Of a stretch of 29,497 nucleotides of DNA, positions 23,065-29,497 are shown piece after piece. A model generated the notes under the pieces. The model was not told the origin of the DNA. It worked only from the letters and a program-made list of their open reading frames with translations, and ran no database searches. This stretch comes from Bacillota bacterium. Its GTDB lineage: Bacteria; Bacillota; Clostridia; Acetivibrionales; DSM-27016. Position 1 is the stretch's first letter. Every line of letters begins with the position of its first letter. The DNA lies in assembly GCA_023390115.1 (NCBI GenBank), contig JAEWDM010000003.1, positions 1-29,497 on the forward strand. The letters are read 5' to 3'. The translations under genes were made by a program, and so were the position numbers.

Positions 23065-23117
23065 ATTGACAATTATTTAACAATATCATTGTACTCCTTT
23101 GTTAAATAATTGTCAAT
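23065..23117 (-). promoter_or_regulatory. Promoter of the sensory-hydrogenase operon with two inverted Rex-like operators
   Basis: On the - strand TTGACA (23111-23116), 17-bp spacer and TACAAT (23088-23093) make a near-consensus promoter. Two identical sites lie inverted, 23065-23083 and 23099-23117, as a perfect 19-bp inverted repeat around 15 bp. Each contains TTGTTAA-ATAA-TTGTCAA, 12 of 14 matches to the Rex consensus. One covers the -35 and spacer, the other the start of transcription. Confidence 0.75.
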
Positions 23118-23135
23118 TGATTTTTTTGGATATCC

Positions 23136-23186
23136 GGTGCTTTTTAACACTTTGCTTGCCACAAATTTATTGTGTTAAAAAGCACC
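23136..23186. repeat. Perfect 15-bp inverted repeat upstream of the sensory-operon promoter
   Basis: GGTGCTTTTTAACAC (23136-23150) and GTGTTAAAAAGCACC (23172-23186) pair exactly around a 21-nt AT-rich loop, starting 19 bp upstream of the -35. No T-run follows. It may be a regulator site or the 3' end hairpin of the adh operon. Confidence 0.5.
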
Positions 23187-23209
23187 AATATAAATATTAT
23201 CAAGGTCCT

Positions 23210-23264
23210 GAGGGGACACAGGTGACATTCCTCAACTAAGGAGAGGTGTGTCACCTGTGCCCTC
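23210..23264. terminator. REP-like palindrome after the adh gene, possible terminator
   Basis: CACAGGTGACA (23217-23227) and TGTCACCTGTG (23249-23259) are perfect arms, extended by GAGGG and CCCTC across a 2-nt bulge. It starts 5 bp after the stop of adh on the - strand. The sequence resembles GGGGACAC-GTGACA palindromes I recall as dispersed in clostridial genomes; this recollection is unverified. There is no U-tract. Confidence 0.5.
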
Positions 23265-23269
23265 TTACA

Positions 23270-24439
23270 TTAAAAGTTTACTGCCTTTCCGTACATCGCA
23301 CATTCCAGAATTTTTTTCATCTCTACTGACGTTGTCTTCCTTGGATTGGAGCCCGTGCACGGATCCAGAGCCGCATTTTCCGAAATAAAATCCACGGTTG
23401 AGTTGAACTTATCCTCACTTACACCGTTTTCTTTCAAAGTAGGCTCAATCATCAAATAATCGTTTAATTCTTCAATAGCCTTTATAAGCGAATCGGCCAG
23501 CTGCTTATCTGTCTGCCCGGGCAGTCCCAGCCTGCGTGCAATTTCCGCGTACCGGTCCATGCAGGCCCTGGAATTGTATTTTATTACATAAGGCATAAGT
23601 ATTGCATTGCAGCAGCCATGAGGTATTTCAAACTGGGCCCCTATCTTATGCGCAAGGCTATGCGTTATTCCAAGCAGTGCATTACTGAAAGCCATGCCGG
23701 CAAGGCACTGGGCTATATGCATTTCTCCGCGCGCGTCCTCGTCGCCGTTATAGGAATCAATGATATTTTCAAATATCATAACAATGGCCTCCATTGCAAG
23801 AGGATCTGAAAAGCTTGATCTGGCAGACGCAACATATGCTTCAACAGCATGTGTGAGCGCATCCATTCCGGTGTGGGCTACCAGCTTTTGAGGCATTGTC
23901 ATAGGTATGCTGCTGTCTAAAATTGCAATATCCGGTGTTATCTCAAAATCAGCCAGAGGATATTTAATTTTAGTTGAATAGTCGGTAATAACCGAGAAAG
24001 CCGTAACCTCAGTAGCCGTACCGCTGGTGGATGGTATTGCGACAAATATGGCCTTTTTCCTTAATCCGGGCATAGTAAAGGGTGTTTTTATGTCCTCAAA
24101 CGTTAATTCGGGGTACTCGTAAAATACCCACATTGCTTTCGCAGCATCAATAGGAGAGCCTCCTCCTATTGAGACAATTATATCGGGTCCAAACTGCTGC
24201 ATTGCTTTTGCACCCTTCATAACCGTTTCCACAGACGGATCGGGTTCAACGCCTTCAAATCTGCTGGTTTCTATGCCCGTGTCCTTAAGGATGGCCTCAA
24301 GTTTATCTATAAACCCATACTTTTGCATTGAGGTTCCGCCCGTTACTATGATAGCCTTCTTAAAGCCCTTGAGGCTTTTTAGCTCCTCCATGGCATTCTT
24401 CCCGAAGTAAATATCCCTTGGCAGCGTAAATCTTGCCAT
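23270..24439 (-). CDS. Iron-containing alcohol dehydrogenase (butanol/1,3-propanediol type)
   Basis: The product is a group III NAD(P)H-dependent alcohol dehydrogenase of 389 residues, opening with ARFTLPRDIYFGKNAMEEL. Conserved features are GGGSPIDAAKAMW for the nucleotide, PSTSGTATEVT, and the iron ligands in GMDALTHAVEAYVA and GITHSLAHKIGAQFEIPHG. It is similar to the C-terminal half of AdhE but lacks the aldehyde dehydrogenase half. The frame opens at an ATG at 24451 that is almost touching AAGGAAAGG; the fourth codon on, ATG at 24439, has better spacing and the usual family start. It is the last gene of the hydCBA operon, 38 bp after the Cys-rich protein gene, suggesting a sink for NADH made or used by the hydrogenase. 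Confidence 0.92.
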   Translation of the reverse strand: MARFTLPRDIYFGKNAMEELKSLKGFKKAIIVTGGTSMQKYGFIDKLEAILKDTGIETSRFEGVEPDPSVETVMKGAKAMQQFGPDIIVSIGGGSPIDAAKAMWVFYEYPELTFEDIKTPFTMPGLRKKAIFVAIPSTSGTATEVTAFSVITDYSTKIKYPLADFEITPDIAILDSSIPMTMPQKLVAHTGMDALTHAVEAYVASARSSFSDPLAMEAIVMIFENIIDSYNGDEDARGEMHIAQCLAGMAFSNALLGITHSLAHKIGAQFEIPHGCCNAILMPYVIKYNSRACMDRYAEIARRLGLPGQTDKQLADSLIKAIEELNDYLMIEPTLKENGVSEDKFNSTVDFISENAALDPCTGSNPRKTTSVEMKKILECAMYGKAVNF

Positions 24440-24477
24440 TGCCTTGCACATCCTTTCCTTATGATTTTGTAAATTAT

Positions 24478-24777
24478 TTATGCTATTTTATTCACTCTTT
24501 TAGTTTCTGCTTTTTTATGATTTTTGATGTAATTATATTTCCAATATGCCTCATCTACCTTTATGGGCAGAGGAAGTCTTTTAGCCTCAAAGCTGTTACA
24601 TGGATACTCAATATCCAGTTCCTCAATTTCCCTGTCGAAAACAACCCCTGTATAATCACATATTCCCGTGGGCTCTCCTGAGTCCGCCATAGAAAAATTA
24701 GTGCAGCCGAACCTGCTTAAAGCCTCCCCGGCCTCAGAAGCAGATTTAAAATAATTGCAGTATTTGCAGTTCAGCAT
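24478..24777 (-). CDS. Small cysteine-containing protein of unknown function (99 aa)
   Basis: The protein begins MLNCKYCNYF and has five cysteines (4, 7, 25, 40 and 60) in a spacing, CxxC-x17-C-x14-C-x19-C, that could bind a metal or an iron-sulfur cluster. The C-terminus is basic (KYNYIKNHKKAETKRVNKIA). There is no signal peptide or membrane helix, and I recognise no family. It has an excellent ribosome binding site (GGAGGAGAGG) and lies 14 bp after the ferredoxin gene and 38 bp before the adh start, inside the hydrogenase operon. A role in hydrogenase assembly, electron transfer or sensing is possible but not shown. Confidence 0.75.
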   Translation of the reverse strand: MLNCKYCNYFKSASEAGEALSRFGCTNFSMADSGEPTGICDYTGVVFDREIEELDIEYPCNSFEAKRLPLPIKVDEAYWKYNYIKNHKKAETKRVNKIA

Positions 24778-24791
24778 AATACCTCTCCTCC

Positions 24792-25040
24792 TTATAATTT
24801 ATTCATAACATGCTTATCAAAAAAGCTTTTTATGTTCTTTTCCTCCAGAGACAGAACCTCTCCGTCATCTACCCTTACCGAAACAGCCCCTGTGCAGTTT
24901 CCGAGGCATAGAGCGGCCTTTACTGTAACCTTGTCACTGATCCTCCTTGCGTCAATAGTTTGTTGAATAGTGCTTATTAGGTTGTATGAACCCTTCATAT
25001 GGCAGGCACTTCCAACGCAAACATAAATGTTAAGCATCAT
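24792..25040 (-). CDS. Thioredoxin-like [2Fe-2S] ferredoxin of the hydrogenase operon
   Basis: The 82-residue protein carries the ligands CVGSAC and CLGNC of the NuoE C-terminal-type ferredoxin fold. It resembles the paralogue at 22793-23038 closely (NIYVCVGSACHMKGSY against QVYICVGSSCHLKGSY). The frame opens at TTG 25043, but the ATG at 25040, overlapping the hydA stop by one base (TGATG) with AAGGAG upstream, is the likely start. It is probably an extra electron carrier of the HydABC-type complex. Confidence 0.88.
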   Translation of the reverse strand: MMLNIYVCVGSACHMKGSYNLISTIQQTIDARRISDKVTVKAALCLGNCTGAVSVRVDDGEVLSLEEKNIKSFFDKHVMNKL

Positions 25041-26755
25041 CAACTCTCCTTTTCATCTGAGTGGCTATGACAAGCACAAGGATTGTGGAGCAGGCCATGC
25101 TTTCCTTTAAGAAGTCCGTTATATAACGCTATAACCATGGGATTCTCTTCCGACCTCTTGATTTGGGAAGAGCTGTCGGCCTTGTAAATACCTCCCGCTC
25201 TCTGCCTTGTTACAGATTTTGAACTCGGAAGGGGCTGTCCTGCTCCTGCTATACACCCTCCGGGACAAGCCATTACCTCGACAAAGTCATAGTTTTTTTC
25301 ACCCTTTTGTATTGCTTTTATGAGATCACTGGCATTTTTCAACCCGCTTACAATAGCCATTTTTATCTCTTTTCCATTAATGTTTACTACCGTTTCCTTT
25401 ATTCCGTCCATTCCTCTTACTCCAACAAAGGATATCTCCTTAAGAGTAGATGAGGTCTTTTGGCTGTAGCATCTTCTAAGCACTGCCTCCGATACGCCTC
25501 CGGTTACTCCGAATATAATCCCCGCCCCGCTTGCAAGCCCGAACGGCATATCCAGAGCTTCCTCCTCAAGCCTTCCGAACATAATTCCCGCCTGCTTTAT
25601 CATTAAGCAAAGCTCCTGTGTTGTTATTACAACATCCACATCCTTAACTCCGTTATTGGAATATTCCTCACGGCCTGCCTCGTATTTTTTTGCCGTACAC
25701 GGCATAACCGCAACTAAAATAGTTTCGCGTCCATCCTCTTCGTCAGACTTTTTATAATGCTCCTTAACAACAGCACCGAACATTTGCTGAGGTGAGCGGC
25801 AGGTTGAAATATTATTCTTCAGCTCAGGAAACTTCAATTCGGCATACCTCACCCACCCGGGGCAGCACGAGGTAAACAAGGGAAGCCTTTCTCCCTTTTC
25901 AAGCCTTTCAATAAATTCCTTGCTTTCTTCAATTACTGTAAGGTCTGCGGCAATGCCGGTGTCATATACCTCGTCGAAGCCAAGCTTTCGCAGAGCCGCC
26001 GCAATCTTGCCTATTGTAATTTCTCCGGGAGCCATACCAAACTCCTCGCCTATTGCCACTCTTACCGCAGGCGCTATCTGCGCAACAACTCTCTTCTTTT
26101 TATTATTTAAATCCTTCCAGACCTTTGCCGTATCATTTCTTATGATAAGCGCTCCTGTGGGACATACCGTTCTGCATTGTCCGCAGTTCACACAATCAAC
26201 GTCCTTCAGTTTCTTTTTAAAAGCGGGAACGACCTGTATATTCGAACCCCTGTATGCAAATCCAAGAGCTCCGATCCCCTGAACCTCTTCACACATCCTG
26301 ACACAGTCCCCGCACATAATGCATTTATTCGGGTTTCTGACAATTGCACAGCTGCTGTCGTCTATAGGGAGATTTTCCTCCCTCCCTCCAAACCGGATAT
26401 TTTTAATTCCAAATCTTATCGCCAGCTCCTGAAGCTTGCATCTTCCATTCTTCTCACATGAAGTGCAGTCCCTGTCATGAGCGGACAGCAGCAGCTCAAG
26501 AATCATTTTTCTGTGCTTCTGAAGCTTTGGAGTGTTTGTATAAACCTCCATTCCATCCTTTGGGGGAGTTGAGCATGAAGCGCTTATTCCTCCCCATTTA
26601 TCCTCAACCACACACATCCTGCAAGCACCGTAAATACTGAGCTCTGAGTGGTAGCAAAATGTAGGAAGCTCTATTCCGGCCTTTCTTATGACCTGAAGTA
26701 TATTTTTTTCATTTAAAAATTCTATTCTTTGTCCATCCACCAGCATATGACCCAT
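25040..26755 (-). CDS. hydA: [FeFe] hydrogenase catalytic subunit HydA
   Basis: HydA makes or oxidises H2 at the H-cluster. The 571-residue protein has an N-terminal [2Fe-2S] domain (Cys34/45/48/61), the His-Cys3 [4Fe-4S] site (His93, Cys97, Cys100, Cys106), two further [4Fe-4S] motifs (Cys145/148/151/155 and Cys188/191/194/198), and the H-cluster domain with L1 FTSCCPGW (Cys297/298), L2 MPCTAKKYE and L3 MACPGGCIAGAGQP. Both L1 cysteines are present, so it is a catalytic, group A enzyme, unlike HydS. A Cys/His tail (CACHSHS) ends the protein. It follows hydB by 4 bp; together with hydB and hydC it matches the NAD- and ferredoxin-dependent electron-bifurcating HydABC complex. Confidence 0.97.
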   Translation of the reverse strand: MGHMLVDGQRIEFLNEKNILQVIRKAGIELPTFCYHSELSIYGACRMCVVEDKWGGISASCSTPPKDGMEVYTNTPKLQKHRKMILELLLSAHDRDCTSCEKNGRCKLQELAIRFGIKNIRFGGREENLPIDDSSCAIVRNPNKCIMCGDCVRMCEEVQGIGALGFAYRGSNIQVVPAFKKKLKDVDCVNCGQCRTVCPTGALIIRNDTAKVWKDLNNKKKRVVAQIAPAVRVAIGEEFGMAPGEITIGKIAAALRKLGFDEVYDTGIAADLTVIEESKEFIERLEKGERLPLFTSCCPGWVRYAELKFPELKNNISTCRSPQQMFGAVVKEHYKKSDEEDGRETILVAVMPCTAKKYEAGREEYSNNGVKDVDVVITTQELCLMIKQAGIMFGRLEEEALDMPFGLASGAGIIFGVTGGVSEAVLRRCYSQKTSSTLKEISFVGVRGMDGIKETVVNINGKEIKMAIVSGLKNASDLIKAIQKGEKNYDFVEVMACPGGCIAGAGQPLPSSKSVTRQRAGGIYKADSSSQIKRSEENPMVIALYNGLLKGKHGLLHNPCACHSHSDEKES

Positions 26756-26759
26756 AAAA

Positions 26760-28631
26760 TTATACCTCCCTTATTGCAGCAAACGGACAGGAGTCCAAGC
26801 ATGCCCCGCACTTTATGCATTTGTTTTGATCTATATTGAAAGGTTCCTTAACCTTTCCTGTTATAGCCCCCACAGGGCATACCCTCGAGCATTTGCTGCA
26901 GCCCTTGCAAAGCGCTTTGTCTATTTCTATGGAATTTAGAGCCTTGCAGGTCTTTGTAGGACATTTCTTATCTACAATATGTGCAAGATATTCCTCCCTG
27001 AAAAATTTGAGAGTGCTTATGACAGGACTAGCCGCTGTTTTGCCCAGACCGCAGAGAGCAGTTTGGCTTATTGTGTCCGCCAAGTCCTCTAAAAGCTCCA
27101 AGTCCTCCACAGTTCCCTTGCCCGCAACTATTTTTTCCAGAATCTCAAGCATCCTCTTTGTGCCTTCTCTGCAAGGTACACACTTGCCGCATGATTCATT
27201 TTGAGTAAAGTTCATAAAGAATCTTGCAACCTCCACCATGCATGTATCTTCATCCATTACAACCAATCCACCCGAGCCAATCATAGCCCCGACCTTTTTT
27301 AAGGAATCGAAGTCAAGCGCCAGGTCCAGATGCTCCTCAGTAAGACATCCTCCGGACGGTCCTCCTATCTGTACCGCTTTAAACCTTCTGTCGTTTTTAA
27401 TGCCTCCCCCGATATCAAACAACACCTCTCTTAGTGTTGTTCCCATGGGAACCTCAATCAAGCCTGTGTTATTAACATTTCCTGTTATGGCAAAGGCTTT
27501 TGTTCCGGGGCTTTTCTCAGGCCCTATGGATTTATACCACTCGCTTCCTTTAATAATTATTTGAGGTACATTTGCAAAGGTTTCTACATTATTAAGTACC
27601 GTAGGCTTAGCCCATAATCCCGCCTCTACCGTTCTTGGAGGCTTTACTCTCGGCATTCCCCGCTCTCCTTCTATTGAAGCAGTCAGAGCACTTCCCTCAC
27701 CGCACACAAAAGCCCCGGCTCCTTGATTTACATTTATATCAAAAGAAAATCCGGAGTTCAGTATATTGTCTCCCAGCATGCCGCATTGCCTTGCTTGCGT
27801 TATGGCTGTCTTAAGCCTCTCTACGGCAAGCGGATACTCGGCTCTCACATAAATATAGCCCTGATGGCTTTTAGTAGCAAAGCCTGCAATAATCATCCCC
27901 TCAATTACCCTATGGGGATCTCCCTCCATAACACTTCTGTCCATAAAGGCACCGGGATCGCCTTCATCTCCGTTGCATACCACATATTTTATCTCACTGC
28001 TCTGAGCCAGCACCTGGGCCCACTTTCTGCCCGCAGGGTAGCCTCCGCCTCCTCTGCCTCTTAAGTTGGAATCCGAAATGATTTTACAGACCTGTCCGGG
28101 CTCCATTTCAAGAACACATTTCCCCAATGCCTTATAGCCGTCCTTAGCCATATATTCTCTTATAGACTCAGCATCAATATGCCCGCAGTTACCCAATACA
28201 AGCCTTGTCTGCTTTTTATAAAACGGTATTTCCTCCTGAGTTTCATAAACCTTATCCTGCCAGTTATACATTAACCTTGCCACAGGCTGTCCTTTTATAA
28301 GAGTTGTCTCAACAATCTCCTCACAATCCTCTATCCTCACCTTAAGATACAGGTAGTTATACGGCTCTATTCTTATCAACGGGCCCATTTCGCAGAATCC
28401 GTGGCAACCGCTTTTTTTTACGCCTATACCTGGCTTTTCCTCTTCAAGCTCTATCTCCGTAAGAAGCCCTTTTTCATTTATCAGTTCCTTTATCCTGTTA
28501 TATATCTCAATAGAACCGCCTGCCACACAACCTGTACCCGCACACACCAGCACCTTTTTGTGCTGCATCTTCAACAAAGCACCGTACTTTTCGGAAGCTT
28601 GGTGTAATTGTTCTATCGTAGCTATTGTCAT
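26760..28631 (-). CDS. hydB: NADH-binding flavoprotein subunit HydB (NuoF-like)
   Basis: The 623-residue subunit carries FMN and NAD(H) and several clusters. An N-terminal thioredoxin-like [2Fe-2S] domain has Cys30, Cys35, Cys76 and Cys80. The NuoF core has LRGRGGGGYPAGRKW for FMN/NADH and the [4Fe-4S] motif ESCGKCVPCREGTKRM. A C-terminal extension has two ferredoxin motifs (CKGCSKCSRVCPVGA and CIKCGACLDSCPFAA) preceded by CPTKTC. This arrangement is that of the bifurcating hydrogenase B subunit rather than complex I NuoF. It overlaps hydC by 4 bp (ATGA). Confidence 0.96.
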   Translation of the reverse strand: MTIATIEQLHQASEKYGALLKMQHKKVLVCAGTGCVAGGSIEIYNRIKELINEKGLLTEIELEEEKPGIGVKKSGCHGFCEMGPLIRIEPYNYLYLKVRIEDCEEIVETTLIKGQPVARLMYNWQDKVYETQEEIPFYKKQTRLVLGNCGHIDAESIREYMAKDGYKALGKCVLEMEPGQVCKIISDSNLRGRGGGGYPAGRKWAQVLAQSSEIKYVVCNGDEGDPGAFMDRSVMEGDPHRVIEGMIIAGFATKSHQGYIYVRAEYPLAVERLKTAITQARQCGMLGDNILNSGFSFDINVNQGAGAFVCGEGSALTASIEGERGMPRVKPPRTVEAGLWAKPTVLNNVETFANVPQIIIKGSEWYKSIGPEKSPGTKAFAITGNVNNTGLIEVPMGTTLREVLFDIGGGIKNDRRFKAVQIGGPSGGCLTEEHLDLALDFDSLKKVGAMIGSGGLVVMDEDTCMVEVARFFMNFTQNESCGKCVPCREGTKRMLEILEKIVAGKGTVEDLELLEDLADTISQTALCGLGKTAASPVISTLKFFREEYLAHIVDKKCPTKTCKALNSIEIDKALCKGCSKCSRVCPVGAITGKVKEPFNIDQNKCIKCGACLDSCPFAAIREV

Positions 28632-29110
28632 TTTGCTTCCCCCTCACGAATCTCCTTCAGTATTTTTATGGTTTCTTCAGGTGTCATCTTTGCATAAACC
28701 TTGTCATTAATAGTAATAACCGGCGCAAGTCCGCACGCCCCAAGACATGATACCGTTTCCACCGTAAAGGCTAAATCATCGGTTGTGTGCTTTTTATCAC
28801 TCAAACCCAGCTCTTTTCTGAGCGCATTAAGTATCGGTATTGATTTTCTTACATGACATGCTGTTCCGTCACAAATCCTGATAACATATTTGCCTTTAGG
28901 CTCCAATGAGAAATTTTCATAAAAGGTCGCTACACTATACACCTTTGCAGGAGTAATATCCATAGCCTCCGATATATACATCAATATATCCTCCGGAAGA
29001 TACCTGTATTCCTTCTGAACCTCCTGCAGAACCGCTATAAGAGAAGATTTCTTTCCCTCATACATTTCTATTATTTCATCAACCTTCTTCATTCTCTGCT
29101 TCAACACCAT
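28628..29110 (-). CDS. hydC: [2Fe-2S] subunit HydC (NuoE-like)
   Basis: The 160-residue NuoE-type protein has an N-terminal helical region (EIIEMYEGKKSSLIAVLQEVQKEY, with the typical YLPEDILMYISEAM) and four cluster cysteines in CDGTAC and CLGAC. The open frame reaches back to 29194, but that would run through the promoter and Rex-like operator. The ATG at 29110 lies 8 bp after GGGAGG and is the true start. It is the first gene of the hydCBA-ferredoxin-Cys-rich-adh operon, all with gaps under 40 bp or overlaps. Confidence 0.95.
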   Translation of the reverse strand: MVLKQRMKKVDEIIEMYEGKKSSLIAVLQEVQKEYRYLPEDILMYISEAMDITPAKVYSVATFYENFSLEPKGKYVIRICDGTACHVRKSIPILNALRKELGLSDKKHTTDDLAFTVETVSCLGACGLAPVITINDKVYAKMTPEETIKILKEIREGEAK

Positions 29111-29165
29111 AATTAAACCTCCCAAAACCCTTATATGCTTACATTCTCGAATGTCTTTAATGCAC

Positions 29166-29211
29166 ATTGTATACAATAATCTTCGTACGAACATTGTTAA
29201 TTATCTAACAA
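29166..29211 (-). promoter_or_regulatory. hyd operon promoter with Rex-like operator
   Basis: TTGTTAA-TTAT-CTAACAA (29194-29211) matches the Rex consensus in 13 of 14 positions. On the - strand a TACAAT (29166-29171) lies downstream of it, with a poor -35 at the edge of the operator. A perfect palindrome TTCGTACGAA (29182-29191) sits between operator and -10. Confidence 0.7.
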
Positions 29212-29366
29212 TTAAATAATACCGTCTTTATGAGAGTCTATCAATATTATTGTTTTGATTATGTATATGAGTAAATGGTGCATATGCATAGTAAGATACG
29301 GTTTTTTGGGAATACTCATGTTAAAGAAACATGCAATAGCGTCTATAAGAATATAAAAAAGCGCAA
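29212..29366. other. Intergenic stretch without recognisable gene
   Basis: Between the hyd promoter and the 5S terminator, AT-rich sequence with no ORF with a ribosome binding site and no clear hairpin. It separates the rRNA operon end from the hydrogenase operon. Confidence 0.5.
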
Positions 29367-29407
29367 AACAAAAAACAGGCCTCCGTGCATTAATGCACGG
29401 AGGCCTG
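29367..29407 (-). terminator. Intrinsic terminator of the rRNA operon
   Basis: CAGGCCTCCGTGCAT and ATGCACGGAGGCCTG form a perfect 15-bp stem with a 2-nt centre (29376-29407), followed on the - strand by TTTTTGTTTT. It begins within 10 bp of the 5S rRNA 3' end. Confidence 0.92.
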
Positions 29408-29413
29408 ATATAA

Positions 29414-29497
29414 ATCTGGCAGAGACCTGCTTTCCCGGGCCGTCACCAGCCAAGTATCATCGGCACTTTAGAAGCTTAACTGCCGTGTTCGGTATGG
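29414..29497 (-). rRNA. rrf: 5S ribosomal RNA, 3' portion
   Basis: Read on the - strand, the last 83 bases begin CCATACCGAACACGGCAG and continue with TTAAGCTTCTAAAGTGCCGATG, TACTTGGCTGG and a terminal CTGCCAG, the conserved loop and helix pattern of bacterial 5S rRNA. The 5' third lies beyond the window. It marks the end of an rRNA operon transcribed in the same direction as the hydrogenase genes. Confidence 0.95.

Noticed and set aside
29111..29194. N-terminal extension of hydC to 29194
   Set aside because: It would read through the Rex-like operator and -10, has no ribosome binding site, and precedes a well-placed GGGAGG before the ATG at 29110.

Overview
The window looks like the chromosome of an anaerobic, probably spore-forming member of the Clostridia. 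It carries [FeFe] hydrogenases, a bifunctional AdhE, a Spo0E-like phosphatase, clostridial agr-type quorum-sensing genes and strong AGGAGG-type ribosome binding sites on an AT-rich background. The genus cannot be fixed from the sequence alone.

Left part (1-11.9 kb), accessory and housekeeping genes: the C-terminal end of a possible REP-associated transposase; a small unknown protein; a DMT/EamA transporter behind a 9-codon leader ORF; an arsR-fabI pair; an exported protein followed by an ABC exporter, sensor kinase and response regulator; a 37-kDa nucleoid-associated protein; a Spo0E-like peptide; a bacteriohemerythrin; and an HtrA/DegP membrane protease. The htrA promoter is preceded by four hexamers spaced exactly 11 bp apart, like a PhoP-type box.

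Middle part (11.6-15 kb), an agr quorum-sensing locus: a small HTH regulator, agrB and a 50-residue agrD too short for usual ORF calling on the + strand, converging with agrA-agrC on the - strand. The two transcription units share a terminator that overlaps the end of agrC.

Right part (15.2-29.2 kb), all on the - strand, a fermentative redox region. A six-gene hydCBA-ferredoxin-Cys-rich protein-alcohol dehydrogenase operon, a sensory-hydrogenase operon (ferredoxin, HydS with PAS domain, SpoIIE-type phosphatase) and adhE each have sites resembling the NADH-sensing repressor Rex operator in their promoters. The most unusual gene lies directly behind adhE with no visible promoter of its own: a TnpB-family protein of 534 residues whose RuvC catalytic positions are changed (Asp to Ala, Glu to His, Asp to Glu) while its zinc finger is kept. 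That is the pattern of an exapted, nuclease-dead RNA-guided DNA-binding protein (TldR-like). It is followed by a 150-nt stretch that could encode its guide RNA, ending in a 17-bp perfect hairpin. The working model is that Rex switches on hydrogenase, alcohol formation and the TnpB-like protein together when NADH is high; the target of that protein is unknown.

The window ends in the 3' part of a 5S rRNA gene with its terminator.
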